Origin: Desulfuromonadales bacterium
GTDB taxonomy: Bacteria; Desulfobacterota; Desulfuromonadia; Desulfuromonadales; Geopsychrobacteraceae
Direction of reading: 5' to 3'
NCBI GenBank assembly: GCA_019429255.1
Contig: JAHYIY010000011.1
Coordinates: forward strand, 1 to 64,000
Length of the DNA: 64,000 nucleotides
Shown in pieces: positions 9,501 through 17,893 of the stretch (within the stretch, counting starts at the first letter, position 1; each line of letters begins with the position of its first letter). The notes beneath the pieces are model-generated. The model was given only the letters and a program-made list of their open reading frames with translations. It ran no database searches and had not been told where the DNA came from. The translations under genes were made by a program, and so were the position numbers.

Positions 9501-10925
9501 GCAAAAATCAGCGTCAAACTGGTCTCTACCGAAGGGGTCGGCACCATTGCCGCCGGCGTAGCCAAAGCCTATGCCGACAAGATTGTCATTTCCGGCCACG
9601 ATGGCGGTACCGGTGCCGCGCCACTAAGTTCCATCAAACATGCCGGCAACCCCTGGGAGTTCGGCCTGAGTGAGGCTCACATCAGCCTGAAAGCCAACAA
9701 TCTGCGCGAGGCTGTCTCCCTGCAGACCGACGGTGGCATGAAAATCGGCCGCGATGTCGTCAAAGCCGCCATGCTCGGCGCCGAAAGTTTCGGCTTCGGC
9801 ACGCCGTTGCTGGTTCTGCTCGGCTGCAAGCTGCTGCGCGTCTGTCACCTCAATCGCTGTACCGTCGGCATCGCTACTCAGGATGAGAACCTGCGTGCCC
9901 ACTATATCGGCACCGTCGAGAAGGTCATCAGTTACCTGGAAAACGTCGCTGAAGACGTGCGCGAGATCCTGGCAGTGCTGGGTTTCCGCTCCCTCGAAGA
10001 GATCATTGGCCGCAGTGATCTGCTGGAAAAACTCGATACGCCGTTATTGAGTCAGTTCGATCTTTCAGACGTTTTGCGTCAGGTCGACGGAGTCAATGTG
10101 CGTACCCGCGACAACCATCCCTTTGATGACAACGCCTTTGAAAAGGAGTTGCTCAAGGAGATTTATCCGGTCATCAAAAATCCGCAGGCCGAGGTGGTGG
10201 CCGAACGCGAAATCAGCAACGTCAACCGCAGCTTCGGCACCCTGATCAGTGGCGAGATTGCGCGTTTTTACGGCGATTCCGGGCTACCCAAAGAAGCGTT
10301 GACGATCAGATTGAAGGGCGTTGCCGGACAGTCCCTCGGTGCCTTCCTTGCTGAAGGGATATCGCTTTTTCTTCACGGTGTCGGCAATGACTACGTCGGC
10401 AAAGGGATGCATGGTGGTCGCATTATCATTACCCCTCAGGTTTATCAGCCGGGCGCATCGGCGGTAGGCAACACCTGCCTTTACGGGGCCACCGGCGGCA
10501 AGCTCTTTGTTGCCGGCACCGCCGGCGAACGCTTTGCCGTGCGTAATTCCGGCGCACTGGCGGTGGTTGAGGGGACGGGCGACCATGCCTGCGAATATAT
10601 GACCGGCGGTACCGTTGTCGTGCTGGGAGAAACCGGCATCAATTTCGGTGCCGGCATGACCGGCGGCGCCGCTTTTGTCTACGACCGCAGCAAGAATTTC
10701 ATTGATCGCCTTAATCAGCAGCTGGTGGTCGCGCGGCGCATCGATGTTGATGAAGACAATGAAGGGAGACTCTACTTAAAGAGTATCCTCATCAGTTATT
10801 TCAACCGCACGGCAAGCCCGGTTGCCAAGGCGATACTCGATAATTTCCGCGAGGAGCTGGCCTATTTCTGGATGGTCACCCCCAAGGACATGAAGGCGCC
10901 GCTTAATCCGAAAGAAGGGGATTGA
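6504..10925 (+). CDS. gltB: Glutamate synthase large subunit
   Basis: Large subunit of GOGAT, 1473 residues. It splits glutamine in an N-terminal class II amidotransferase domain, channels ammonia, and aminates 2-oxoglutarate in the FMN/[3Fe-4S] synthase domain. The nucleophile Cys11 is in DNCGFGLLAQ, so a 10-residue propeptide must be removed. Other landmarks are HQRFSTNTLPQW, the FMN-domain segment SGHDGGTGAAPLSSIKHAG, the cysteine cluster GCKLLRVCHLNRCTVGIAT, and the C-terminal beta-helix GGRIII/GNTCLYGATGG. The start was chosen at the ATG after AAAGGACA because it places the Cys correctly; an in-frame upstream ATG at 6336 would add a 56-residue tail and is rejected. gltD follows after 3 bp. 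Confidence 0.97.
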   Translation: MNPAEKFRDNCGFGLLAQIDNQPSHQLLKDSIKALKRMMHRGAIAADGKTGDGSGLLCSMPVGFLSKAAEEQDISLPEQFAVAVVFTRDAKKQLPLFEKFCSKNDLQILFTREVPVNTEALGEYALSRLPQIFQIFVVPAALIATKRFDALLYLTRKEAEKQFVADPHFYITSFSRTLISYKGLVMPTYIETLFPDLQDSDFEISFALFHQRFSTNTLPQWKLAQPLRVIAHNGEINSIQGNRFKARYKFSDARSPVFTEDEMARIMPLLEEGVSDSASLDNMIEFKLANGVDFFKAIRGLVPPARHNVANMPAKLRAFYEYTSGAYEPWDGPAAISLTDGRYIGCILDRNGLRPAKYIITVDNRLLISSEYGVIDTPAEMIRERGRLQSGQMIAADLNSGQIFYTRDIDRYLMESQPYNQWLTEHTYYLQEFIGRQFCDDKDYRYPDLETVQRYHHITAEVVDLVIRPMMTDGKEPVGSMGDDTPLAAFSDQQRNFSDFFKQKFAQVTNPPIDPLREKAVMSTTIGFGGIGNPLIETKSRAMRLKSVSPFLSYEIYHSLLTFGDPQLPRFEACYKYRIFHTDFRTDLQKALQHLAEQVLDAVSNDGVRIVILDDRVLGKDNKLIPMAMAVGYINRQLLKTRLRQHVSLVVVTGEVVDPHAAAVLIGYGAIAIYPWLLYASALEIGEKRNQPPRELRKALQNIYQALNQGILKIMSKMGISTVSSYRNAALFDIIGLATEVVDACFKGSPLLMPGLGFQEIEERIDKVHRKVFAETYMTPIYPLEIGGYYRDNPGFEYHDFNSWHVTQLHRFAEHRTREEYLKFRSMIDHRGIRYVRDALGFKSPHSPLPIEQVEPIAAITRRFDSAAMSLGALSPEAHEALAEAMNRMGGHSNSGEGGEDAARFKTIRNSRIKQIASGRFGVTPGYLRSAEEIQIKLAQGAKPGEGGQLPGEKVSPLIARLRFTVPGVTLISPPPHHDIYSIEDLAQLIFDLKQVNPQAKISVKLVSTEGVGTIAAGVAKAYADKIVISGHDGGTGAAPLSSIKHAGNPWEFGLSEAHISLKANNLREAVSLQTDGGMKIGRDVVKAAMLGAESFGFGTPLLVLLGCKLLRVCHLNRCTVGIATQDENLRAHYIGTVEKVISYLENVAEDVREILAVLGFRSLEEIIGRSDLLEKLDTPLLSQFDLSDVLRQVDGVNVRTRDNHPFDDNAFEKELLKEIYPVIKNPQAEVVAEREISNVNRSFGTLISGEIARFYGDSGLPKEALTIRLKGVAGQSLGAFLAEGISLFLHGVGNDYVGKGMHGGRIIITPQVYQPGASAVGNTCLYGATGGKLFVAGTAGERFAVRNSGALAVVEGTGDHACEYMTGGTVVVLGETGINFGAGMTGGAAFVYDRSKNFIDRLNQQLVVARRIDVDEDNEGRLYLKSILISYFNRTASPVAKAILDNFREELAYFWMVTPKDMKAPLNPKEGD

Positions 10926-10928
10926 TCT

Positions 10929-12314
10929 ATGCAAAGTTTTATTGAAACCGGCCGCCAGGAGCCGGATAAATTCGAAGCTACCCAGCGGCTGCAGAATTTT
11001 GATGAAATCTACCGCTTTTTCACCAGTCGCATGGTGCGCAAGCAGTCGGAGCGCTGTGTTCAGTGTGGTGACCCTTTTTGTGCAACCATCGGCTGCCCGT
11101 TGCAGAATTACATTCCCCAATGGCTCGAAGCCATCGCCGACCGCGACCTCGAACGCGCTTTTCGCCTCTCCAATGAGAGTTCCCCGTTTCCCGAAATTCT
11201 CGGGCGCATCTGTCCTCAGGGGCATCTGTGTGAGGGCGCCTGCACCCTGGATGACGGCTACGGTGCCATCACTATCGGTGCCATTGAAGCCACCATCACC
11301 GACCTGGCTTTTGCCGCCGGCATGAAGCTTCCCTTTCCCGGTCTGCGCCACAAAACCCATGTTGCAATTGTCGGCTCCGGCCCGGCCGGCATGTCCTGCG
11401 CCCATTTTCTGCTGCGTGCCGGCATCCGTGTCTCCATGTACGAGCAGGCCGAACATCCCGGCGGCCTGCTGACCTACGGTATTCCCGGCTTCAAACTCAA
11501 TAAAAAAATTGTCTCCCAGCGCTTTGATCTGCTGCAACAGGCCGGACTGCAACTGCATCTGGGACAACGAATCGGCGAACAAATCTCTTACCCGCAACTG
11601 ATCGACAATCATGACGCGGTATTCGTCGGCATCGGTGCCACCCAGGGGCGCAGAGCCGGTATTACCGGCGAAGATCTGTCGGACGTCATGCTGGCCATGG
11701 ACTATCTAACTGAAAAACAAAAGCAATTGTTCGGAAAAGTTGCCGATCCGCGTTTTATTATGCAAGGCAAACGGGTAGCGGTGATTGGCGGTGGCGATAC
11801 CGCCATGGATTGTCTGCGCACCGCCCTGCGCGACGGCGCCGAAGAGGTCACCTGCCTCTATCGCCGTGACGAAGCCAACATGCCGGGCAGCCACAAGGAA
11901 TTTCATAATGCGGTTGAGGAAGGGGCCATTTTTGATTTCAACGTCAGCCCACGGGAAATTCGCCGCGAAAAAAATGGTCAGTTCTGTATTGAGGTCGAAC
12001 AGACCCGGTTGACGGAAAAGGATACCGACGGCCGTCAGCGCGTCGAAATTATTCCCGACACCGCCCACACCGTCTCGGCGGATGTGGTCATCCTTGCCCT
12101 CGGGTTCGATGTCTCCCCGGTGGCAGAACTGGTGGAGCTGGGAGTTAAGTGTAATCGCTGGGACCAGATGGAGATTGATCCGGCCAGTGGGTTGACCGGC
12201 CACCCCAAGGTCTATGCCGGCGGTGATTGCTTTCGTGGTGCCGACCTGGTGGTCACCGCGGCCGCCGATGGGCGTCGTGCGGCCCTGGCAATGATGCGCC
12301 GTTTTCTCGGCTGA
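10929..12314 (+). CDS. gltD: Glutamate synthase small subunit
   Basis: FAD/NADPH-binding beta subunit of GOGAT, 461 residues, delivering electrons from NADPH to GltB. The N-terminal Fe-S motif is CVQCGDPFCATIGCP with a second cluster CPQGHLCEGAC; the FAD fold is VGSGPAGMSCAHFLLRAG and the NADPH fold VIGGGDTAMDCLRTA. The C-terminal GGDCFRGADLVVTAAADGR is the FAD-binding end. It is the direct operon partner of gltB. No clear terminator follows. Confidence 0.96.
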   Translation: MQSFIETGRQEPDKFEATQRLQNFDEIYRFFTSRMVRKQSERCVQCGDPFCATIGCPLQNYIPQWLEAIADRDLERAFRLSNESSPFPEILGRICPQGHLCEGACTLDDGYGAITIGAIEATITDLAFAAGMKLPFPGLRHKTHVAIVGSGPAGMSCAHFLLRAGIRVSMYEQAEHPGGLLTYGIPGFKLNKKIVSQRFDLLQQAGLQLHLGQRIGEQISYPQLIDNHDAVFVGIGATQGRRAGITGEDLSDVMLAMDYLTEKQKQLFGKVADPRFIMQGKRVAVIGGGDTAMDCLRTALRDGAEEVTCLYRRDEANMPGSHKEFHNAVEEGAIFDFNVSPREIRREKNGQFCIEVEQTRLTEKDTDGRQRVEIIPDTAHTVSADVVILALGFDVSPVAELVELGVKCNRWDQMEIDPASGLTGHPKVYAGGDCFRGADLVVTAAADGRRAALAMMRRFLG

Positions 12315-12365
12315 GAGCTGGATTCCGGCATCTGACTGCTATATGCTTTCAGACAACAGTAACCA

Positions 12366-12468
12366 GCCACCAAGACTCTAAGGACACCAAGAGAGGCAAC
12401 GGCTGCTTTTGAGTTAAAACAATAAACCGATTTTTTGGTTTTCTTGGAGATCTTGGTGCCTTGGTGGC
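12366..12468. repeat. Inverted pair of CCACCAAGxCACCAAG-type repeats
   Basis: GCCACCAAGACTC...ACACCAAGA (12366-12393) faces TCTTGG...TTGGTGCCTTGGTGGC (12442-12468). The arms can pair over about 20 bp with mismatches around a loop of roughly 50 bases. It lies between gltD and the antiporter operon. No promoter was recognised here. Confidence 0.65.
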
Positions 12469-12506
12469 CTGCATATGATTGGTGCCATTATTTTATAGGT
12501 ATTCCG

Positions 12507-13004
12507 ATGTCTGTAGTAACATTTCGTTGGTCTCGTTTTATCCTGCGCCTTGGCGGTTGTCTGTTCCTCTGGTGGGTGCTGACTGGTGGGCGGGCGTCCT
12601 CCTGGATCATCGGAGTGCCGACCATCGCGCTGGCCCTGTGGGTCATGGAAGCAGCACCACAAACACACCCCTGGCGCATATCTTTTGCCGGGCTGCTTCG
12701 ATTTATCCCTTATTTTCTATTGCAGTCGCTGCGCGGCGGCATCGATGTCGCTCGCCGCGCCTACTCCCCCAGACTCCCCCTGGATCCGCAGATCATCGAT
12801 TTTCCGCTGAACCTTCCTCCCGGACCGGCGCAGGTTTTCTTTCTCAACAGCGTCAGCCTGCTCCCCGGCACCCTGTCTGCCGATCTCAACGGTACGACCC
12901 TCAAGGTACACCTGCTTGATCACAAGATCGATCCGCAACTCGATCAACTCGAAACCCGGGTTGCCGCTCTGTTCAAATGTTCGCTGCGGGGCGGCGATGA
13001 TTGA
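12507..13004 (+). CDS. mrpE: Mrp/Mnh antiporter subunit E
   Basis: Membrane protein of 165 residues, first gene of the antiporter operon. Two N-terminal hydrophobic segments (LGGCLFLWWVLTGG, IIGVPTIALALWVM), a third (FAGLLRFIPYFLLQSL), and a soluble tail containing NSVSLLPGTLSADLNG and LKVHLLDHK, the signature of MnhE/MbhA-like subunits. It has no proton channel of its own; the family helps assembly or stability of the complex. Start ATG at 12507 with only a weak TAGGT ribosome site. It overlaps mrpF by 8 bp. Confidence 0.88.
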   Translation: MSVVTFRWSRFILRLGGCLFLWWVLTGGRASSWIIGVPTIALALWVMEAAPQTHPWRISFAGLLRFIPYFLLQSLRGGIDVARRAYSPRLPLDPQIIDFPLNLPPGPAQVFFLNSVSLLPGTLSADLNGTTLKVHLLDHKIDPQLDQLETRVAALFKCSLRGGDD

Positions 13005-13266
13005 ACTCTATATCAGTCTGGCCCTGATCCTGCTGCTGACCATCGCCATCGGCCTGGTACGGGTTTTACGCGGGCCGACCGCTACCGACCGGATGCTGGC
13101 TGCTCAACTTTTTGGTACCACGGCGGTGGCAATCCTGCTGTTACTCGGACAGGCCGGCGGCAACACTGCCATCTGGGATGTTGCCCTGATCTTCGCCCTG
13201 CTGGCCGCCGTTGCCGCAGTGACCTTTGTGCGGCGTAAAGATATCGATACGACAACGGAAACCTGA
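12997..13266 (+). CDS. mrpF: Mrp/Mnh antiporter subunit F
   Basis: Small three-helix membrane protein, 89 residues, with RVLRGPTATDRMLAAQLFGT, the conserved loop of MrpF/MbhB. The ATG lies inside the end of mrpE, indicating translational coupling. In Mrp and Mbh structures this subunit lies with E and G in the part thought to carry sodium translocation. Confidence 0.9.
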   Translation: MIELYISLALILLLTIAIGLVRVLRGPTATDRMLAAQLFGTTAVAILLLLGQAGGNTAIWDVALIFALLAAVAAVTFVRRKDIDTTTET

Positions 13267-13323
13267 CTATTTAGAACCATCTCGACCCGCTACCGATTTG
13301 CGACTTAAAAACAAAGGAGCGCG

Positions 13324-13623
13324 ATGTTACTTTCTGATCTGATCACCACATTACTGCTGATCTGCTCCCTGCCTTTTTTTCTTGCCGGCACCCTCGGATT
13401 GCTGCGCTTCCCCGATCTCTATTGCCGTTTGCATGCGTTGACCAAAGCCGACAACCTTGGTCTGGGCCTGGTGGTACTGGCACTGATGATTCAGGCCGAC
13501 AGCTGGCAGGTCGTTATCCGCCTGCTGCTGACCTGGCTGCTGGTGTTGGTTGCCGGCGCAACTGTCGCCCACCTGATCGCGCGCAAGGCGCAGCAGGACG
13601 GGCACCAACCCTGGCGGCGCTGA
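13324..13623 (+). CDS. mrpG: Mrp/Mnh antiporter subunit G
   Basis: Three-helix membrane protein of 99 residues. FFLAGTLGLLRFPDLYCRLHALTKADNLG is split by the hallmark RFPD-x-Y-x-R-x-H-A-x-T-K loop of MrpG/MbhC. A good RBS (AAGGAGCG) precedes the ATG. It is 57 bp downstream of mrpF, the only real gap in the operon. Confidence 0.92.
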   Translation: MLLSDLITTLLLICSLPFFLAGTLGLLRFPDLYCRLHALTKADNLGLGLVVLALMIQADSWQVVIRLLLTWLLVLVAGATVAHLIARKAQQDGHQPWRR

Positions 13624-13625
13624 CC

Positions 13626-14609
13626 ATGGAACCGGCGCTGATCTTTGATCTGGTTCTGCTGCTCATCCTGATCGGCCTGGCCTGGCTGCTGCTGGCCAGC
13701 ACCGATCTGTTCCGCGCTGTGGTGCTGTTTATCGCCTTCGGCCTTCTCCTTGCCCTGGCCTGGGTACGTCTGGGGGCACCCGACGTCGCTCTCGCCGAAG
13801 CGGCCATTGGCGCCGGCATTACCGGTGCCCTGCTGTTGGTTGGCCTGGGACGCCTGGGGTCGACTGAGCGCTGCCGCTTCAGCCGAGCCCCCCTCACTTT
13901 TTTACAGCGTCTGTCGGCACCTGTGCTGGTCGGCGTGATGATCCCCTCAATCTCCCTGATCCTGCTCCTTGAAGTGCATCAACTCGCCGGTACCACCCCT
14001 GGCCGGCAGGGACTGATCAACGCCTTCCTCGACGTCAGCGGTAGCGGCCATGGGGTAACGGCGGTACTGCTGAACTTTCGTGCCTGGGATACCTTGCTGG
14101 AAAAAGGCGTCCTGTTGCTGGCGCTGATCACTATCTGGTCCCTCGATCAGGCACGTCCACTCTTTCACCAGGAAGACATATCACCACAATTGATGGGACT
14201 TGCCCGACTGCTGCTACCGCTGGTGATTGTTGTCGCAGGATTTGTGTTGTGGCAGGGGGATCAGGCTCCCGGTGGCGCGTTCCAGTCCGGAGCTTTGCTC
14301 AGCGCCGGCATTCTGCTGGCGATCCTCGTCGGCTACAGTCTCCCGCAACGCTGGCAGGGTCTGTCGTTGCGCCTGCTGCTGGCGATCGGTTTCGGTGTTT
14401 TTCTTTTAATTGCCGCCGCTACCCTGCTGTACTCCGGCTATCCCCTGCAGTATCCGGAACACCTGGCCGGTAGTTTGATTCTGCTGATTGAGCTGGTCGC
14501 CACTGCCTCCATCGCCGCGCTGCTGGCTGCCGCCGTGGTCGGTGGACATCCTCCTGATGATCTATCAACCCCTGCAGCAAAAGCCCCCTCAACAAGCGGG
14601 AGGCGATGA
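13626..14609 (+). CDS. Fused MrpA C-terminal (DUF4040 + MbhE) and MrpB domains
   Basis: Membrane protein of 327 residues joining three pieces. Residues 1-85 are a DUF4040/MbhD-like block with LGAPDVALAEAAIGAGITGA; residues about 135-180 contain VLLNFRAWDTLLEKGVLLLA, the MbhE-like piece found at the C-terminus of MrpA; residues about 195-305 are MnhB-like with GFVLWQGDQAPGGAFQSG. In Bacillus-type Mrp the first two pieces belong to MrpA and the third is MrpB; in archaeal Mbh they are MbhD, MbhE and MbhF. A single fused chain is unusual. ATG is 3 bp after mrpG and the end overlaps mrpC. Confidence 0.85.
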   Translation: MEPALIFDLVLLLILIGLAWLLLASTDLFRAVVLFIAFGLLLALAWVRLGAPDVALAEAAIGAGITGALLLVGLGRLGSTERCRFSRAPLTFLQRLSAPVLVGVMIPSISLILLLEVHQLAGTTPGRQGLINAFLDVSGSGHGVTAVLLNFRAWDTLLEKGVLLLALITIWSLDQARPLFHQEDISPQLMGLARLLLPLVIVVAGFVLWQGDQAPGGAFQSGALLSAGILLAILVGYSLPQRWQGLSLRLLLAIGFGVFLLIAAATLLYSGYPLQYPEHLAGSLILLIELVATASIAALLAAAVVGGHPPDDLSTPAAKAPSTSGRR

Positions 14610-14926
14610 TGAACACTGTATCGCTCTACGCCGGTAGCGGCATCATTCTGTTCTCCCTCGGCCTGCACGCGCTGCTGATACGTCGCCACCTGTTGCGTAA
14701 AATCCTCGCCGCCAACATCATGGGCAGCGGCGTTTTTATGGTGTTTATTGCCATGGGTGCGCGCGGCGAGAGCGGAGTTGCCGACCCGGTACCCCAGGCC
14801 ATGGTACTGACCGGCATCGTCGTCTCCCTGTGTTTTACTGCCGTAGCTATTGTCCTTGCGGTTCGAATCAATAAACTCACCGGTTGCACCACCCTGGCGG
14901 TCGATGAGGAGTCGTCCATTGACTGA
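14606..14926 (+). CDS. mrpC: Mrp/Mnh antiporter subunit C (NuoK-like)
   Basis: Three-helix NuoK/MrpC-like protein, 106 residues, with KILAANIMGSGVFMVFIA and DPVPQAMVLTGIVVSLCFTA, the conserved D-P-x-P-Q-A-(L/M)-V-L-T-G-I-V motif. ATG overlaps the previous stop (ATGATGA). The C-terminus is acidic. It forms part of the proton path between the B and D subunits in this family. Confidence 0.93.
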   Translation: MMNTVSLYAGSGIILFSLGLHALLIRRHLLRKILAANIMGSGVFMVFIAMGARGESGVADPVPQAMVLTGIVVSLCFTAVAIVLAVRINKLTGCTTLAVDEESSID

Positions 14927-16406
14927 GCTGATTGTCCAGCAGAATTGGTTTGTATGGATGACCCTGCTCCCCCTGGGGGCAGCGGTAGCAACCTTTCTGG
15001 CCCCAGGCCAGGCACGCTGGATCGGCCTGACCACCGCCTTGTTTCTCCCTTTTTGCGCCCTTGCTGCCATCGCCGCTACGGTGTTCAGCACGGCCCAGCC
15101 CTTAACCGTCGGCAACTGGCCGACCCCGCTGGGGATTGAGCTGCGTACTGACGGCCTTGCCCTGGTGATGCTCGCTGTCACCGCCCTGGTCGGCTTTATT
15201 ATCAGCTGCTATGCCCTGGGCTATTTCCCGCCACGGCAGCATCATCTCAGCCGGACTCATTATTTCTGGCCCTTATGGCTGTTTTTGTGGGGCGGATGTA
15301 ACGCCCTCTTTGTTTCCGGCGATCTGTTTAATCTCTATGTCACCCTCGAACTTGTGAGCCTCGCTTCAGTTGCCCTGATCGCGCTGGAAGGGGGGAAAGC
15401 TGCTCTGGCGGCGGCACTGCGCTATCTCTTTATCGGTCTGCTGGGTTCCCTGGCCTATCTGCTCGGTGTTGGCATTCTTTACGCTACCTATGCGACGCTA
15501 GATATCACCCTGCTGGGCGAAATAATCAGTGATAGCCGTCTCAATCATGCCGCCATGTCCCTGATGATTGCCGGACTGGTGCTCAAAAGTGCCCTGTTCC
15601 CTCTGCATTTCTGGCTTCCCCAGGCCCATACCATGGCACCGGCGCCGGTCAGCGCGGTCCTTTCCGCCCTGGTTGTCAAGGCTGCCTACGTGGTTCTGCT
15701 ACGTCTGTGGTTTGAGGTCTTCCCTGCCCTTGATACCCTTGCTATCGGCCATCTACTCGGCCTGCTCGGTTGCGTGGCGATTATCTGGGGATCGCTGATG
15801 GCGCTGCGCCAGGAACGCCTGAAACTGCTGATCGCCTATTCCACGATCGCCCAGATCGGCTACCTGTTCCTGGTCTTCCCCCTTGCCCGTGGAGAAGCCA
15901 TGGCCGGCGCCTGGGTCGGCGGTGTACTGTTAATGATGACCCATGCCTGCGGTAAGGCGGCCATGTTCCTGATGGCCGGGACGATCCACCACACCGCCGG
16001 TTCCGACCGGATTTCGCGTCTCGCTGGTGCCGGCGGCCCCATCGGCGTACAGGTAGTGGTGTTTACCCTCGCGGCGGCCACCATCATCGGTCTGCCTCCG
16101 AGCGGTGGCTTCTTTGCCAAGTGGTTATTCATCAACGCCGCCCTGGCCACCGGTCAGTGGTGGTATATAGCGATTATCCTCAGCGGCACTCTGCTGGCCG
16201 CCGCCTACATCGCCCGGGTCCTGGGATGGGCCTTTCTTGACGTTAAACGCAGCAGCTATCCGGTCATCCCCTGGGTAATGAAGTGGCCGCCGCTGGCTCT
16301 CTCGGTCATTGCCCTGGTGTTCGGCCTGATCGCTTATGCACCGGTGCAGATTGCCTTGATCGGGGCTCCGGTCAGTGTTCCGCTGCTGGTGGAGTTCGGG
16401 CCATGA
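14919..16406 (+). CDS. mrpD: Mrp/Mnh antiporter subunit D (NuoN/M-like)
   Basis: Proton-translocating antiporter-like subunit, 495 residues and about 14 helices. Lysines on the transport path are in LVLKSALFPLHFWLPQAH and SALVVKAAYVVL; the N-terminal glutamate helix is FNLYVTLELVSLASVAL. The likely start is TTG at 14919, behind GAGGAG and overlapping the mrpC stop by 8 bp; no ATG gives the full N-terminus. It overlaps the next gene by 4 bp (ATGA). Confidence 0.92.
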   Translation: MTELIVQQNWFVWMTLLPLGAAVATFLAPGQARWIGLTTALFLPFCALAAIAATVFSTAQPLTVGNWPTPLGIELRTDGLALVMLAVTALVGFIISCYALGYFPPRQHHLSRTHYFWPLWLFLWGGCNALFVSGDLFNLYVTLELVSLASVALIALEGGKAALAAALRYLFIGLLGSLAYLLGVGILYATYATLDITLLGEIISDSRLNHAAMSLMIAGLVLKSALFPLHFWLPQAHTMAPAPVSAVLSALVVKAAYVVLLRLWFEVFPALDTLAIGHLLGLLGCVAIIWGSLMALRQERLKLLIAYSTIAQIGYLFLVFPLARGEAMAGAWVGGVLLMMTHACGKAAMFLMAGTIHHTAGSDRISRLAGAGGPIGVQVVVFTLAAATIIGLPPSGGFFAKWLFINAALATGQWWYIAIILSGTLLAAAYIARVLGWAFLDVKRSSYPVIPWVMKWPPLALSVIALVFGLIAYAPVQIALIGAPVSVPLLVEFGP

Positions 16407-17893
16407 ACGATCTGATTCTGCTCGCTATTCTGTCCAGTTCGCTGCTCCCCGGCCTGATCATTTTTACCCTGCCGGAACAGAGCGTGCGCCTGCGCACCAT
16501 CCTCAACCTTGGCGGGGCAGGGGTTAAGTTGCTGCTTGTCGCTGTGCTTTTCTTGCACGTGGCCCAACGAGAATACGCGGAATTACGCCTGCCACTGCTG
16601 CCGGACATGGAGCTGGTGCTGCGCGCCGATGCTCTCTCCCTGCTCTTTTTGACCCTCTCGGCATTTCTCTGGCTGCTGACCACCATCTATGCCATCGGCT
16701 ACCTCGAAGGCTCGCCCCACCGCAGCCGCTTTTTCGGCTTCTTCAGTCTCTGCGTCAGTGCCACCACCGGCATTGCCCTGTCCGGCGACATGGTCACCTT
16801 CGTCGTTTTTTACGAAATGCTGACCATTTCCACTTACCCCCTGGTGGTTCATCGCGGTACACCGGCTGCTCTGCACGCCGGACGTATCTATCTGGCCTAC
16901 ACCCTGGGCGGCGGCGTGGTGCTGTTTTTTGCTACGGTCTGGTTACGTGCCATTGCCGGCCCCCTCGATTTCCGTCCAGGGGGTGTTGTTTCAGCCCTCG
17001 ACCCGACACTGTACGGCAGCCTCACCATCATTTTTGCCCTGCTGATTTTATCCCTGGGGGTCAAAGCAGCACTGGTTCCGCTGCATATCTGGCTCCCTAA
17101 CGCCATGATCGCCCCGGCACCGGTCAGTGCCCTGCTGCACGCAGTCGCCGTCGTCAAAGCCGGAGCTTTCGGGATTATCCGGGTCATTCATGATATTTAC
17201 GGTATCAACTTCAGCGTCGAACTGAACCTGCTCTTCCCCCTGGCGCTGCTGGCGGCATTTACCGTTATCTATGGTTCCATCCGCGCCTTGAGTCAAAACG
17301 ACTTGAAGCGCCGTTTGGCATTTTCCACCGTCAGTCAGGTGTCCTACATCCTCCTCGGAGTGACGATGGCAACCCCTCTGGCCACTATTGGTGGGTTGGT
17401 GCATCTGGTGCATCAGGGAGTGATGAAAATCACCCTGTTTTTCTGCGCCGGCAACCTGGCCGAAACCCTCGGCATCCATAAAATTGATGAAATGGACGGC
17501 GTCGGTCGCCGCATGCCCTGGACCATGGCGGCCTTTACCATCGGCGCCCTGGGGATGATCGGTCTGCCGCCCCTGGCCGGCTTTATCAGTAAATGGTATC
17601 TGGGGCTTGGTGGTCTGGCGGCCGATCAACCCTGGATCGTTCTCGTCCTGATCGGCAGTACTCTGCTCAATAGCTGTTACTTTCTACCGGTACTGCATCG
17701 TATCTGGTTTGTTCAACCACGCCAGAATTGGCCCCCCTCGGCCCTGCGCTGCGGCCGTGAAACCACCTGGGCATTGCTGGCACCGCCGTTGATCACCGCC
17801 TTCCTGGTTGTTGCGCTAGGCCTCCTCGCCCACAGCTTCGGCAGCCCGCTGTACTGGGTTGAATTGATTGCCGCGCGCGAGTACGGCCTATGA
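16403..17893 (+). CDS. Second antiporter-like subunit D paralogue
   Basis: Proton-translocating membrane protein of 496 residues, a second member of the NuoL/M/N superfamily in the same operon. GVKAALVPLHIWLPNAMIAPAPVSALLHAVAVVKAG (split here by residue position about 215-250) carries the two key lysines, and VVFYEMLTISTYPLVVH the helix-5 glutamate. It overlaps both neighbours by 4 bp. Extra D-type subunits would add proton channels to the complex; alternatively it replaces the missing N-terminal half of MrpA. Confidence 0.88.
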   Translation: MNDLILLAILSSSLLPGLIIFTLPEQSVRLRTILNLGGAGVKLLLVAVLFLHVAQREYAELRLPLLPDMELVLRADALSLLFLTLSAFLWLLTTIYAIGYLEGSPHRSRFFGFFSLCVSATTGIALSGDMVTFVVFYEMLTISTYPLVVHRGTPAALHAGRIYLAYTLGGGVVLFFATVWLRAIAGPLDFRPGGVVSALDPTLYGSLTIIFALLILSLGVKAALVPLHIWLPNAMIAPAPVSALLHAVAVVKAGAFGIIRVIHDIYGINFSVELNLLFPLALLAAFTVIYGSIRALSQNDLKRRLAFSTVSQVSYILLGVTMATPLATIGGLVHLVHQGVMKITLFFCAGNLAETLGIHKIDEMDGVGRRMPWTMAAFTIGALGMIGLPPLAGFISKWYLGLGGLAADQPWIVLVLIGSTLLNSCYFLPVLHRIWFVQPRQNWPPSALRCGRETTWALLAPPLITAFLVVALGLLAHSFGSPLYWVELIAAREYGL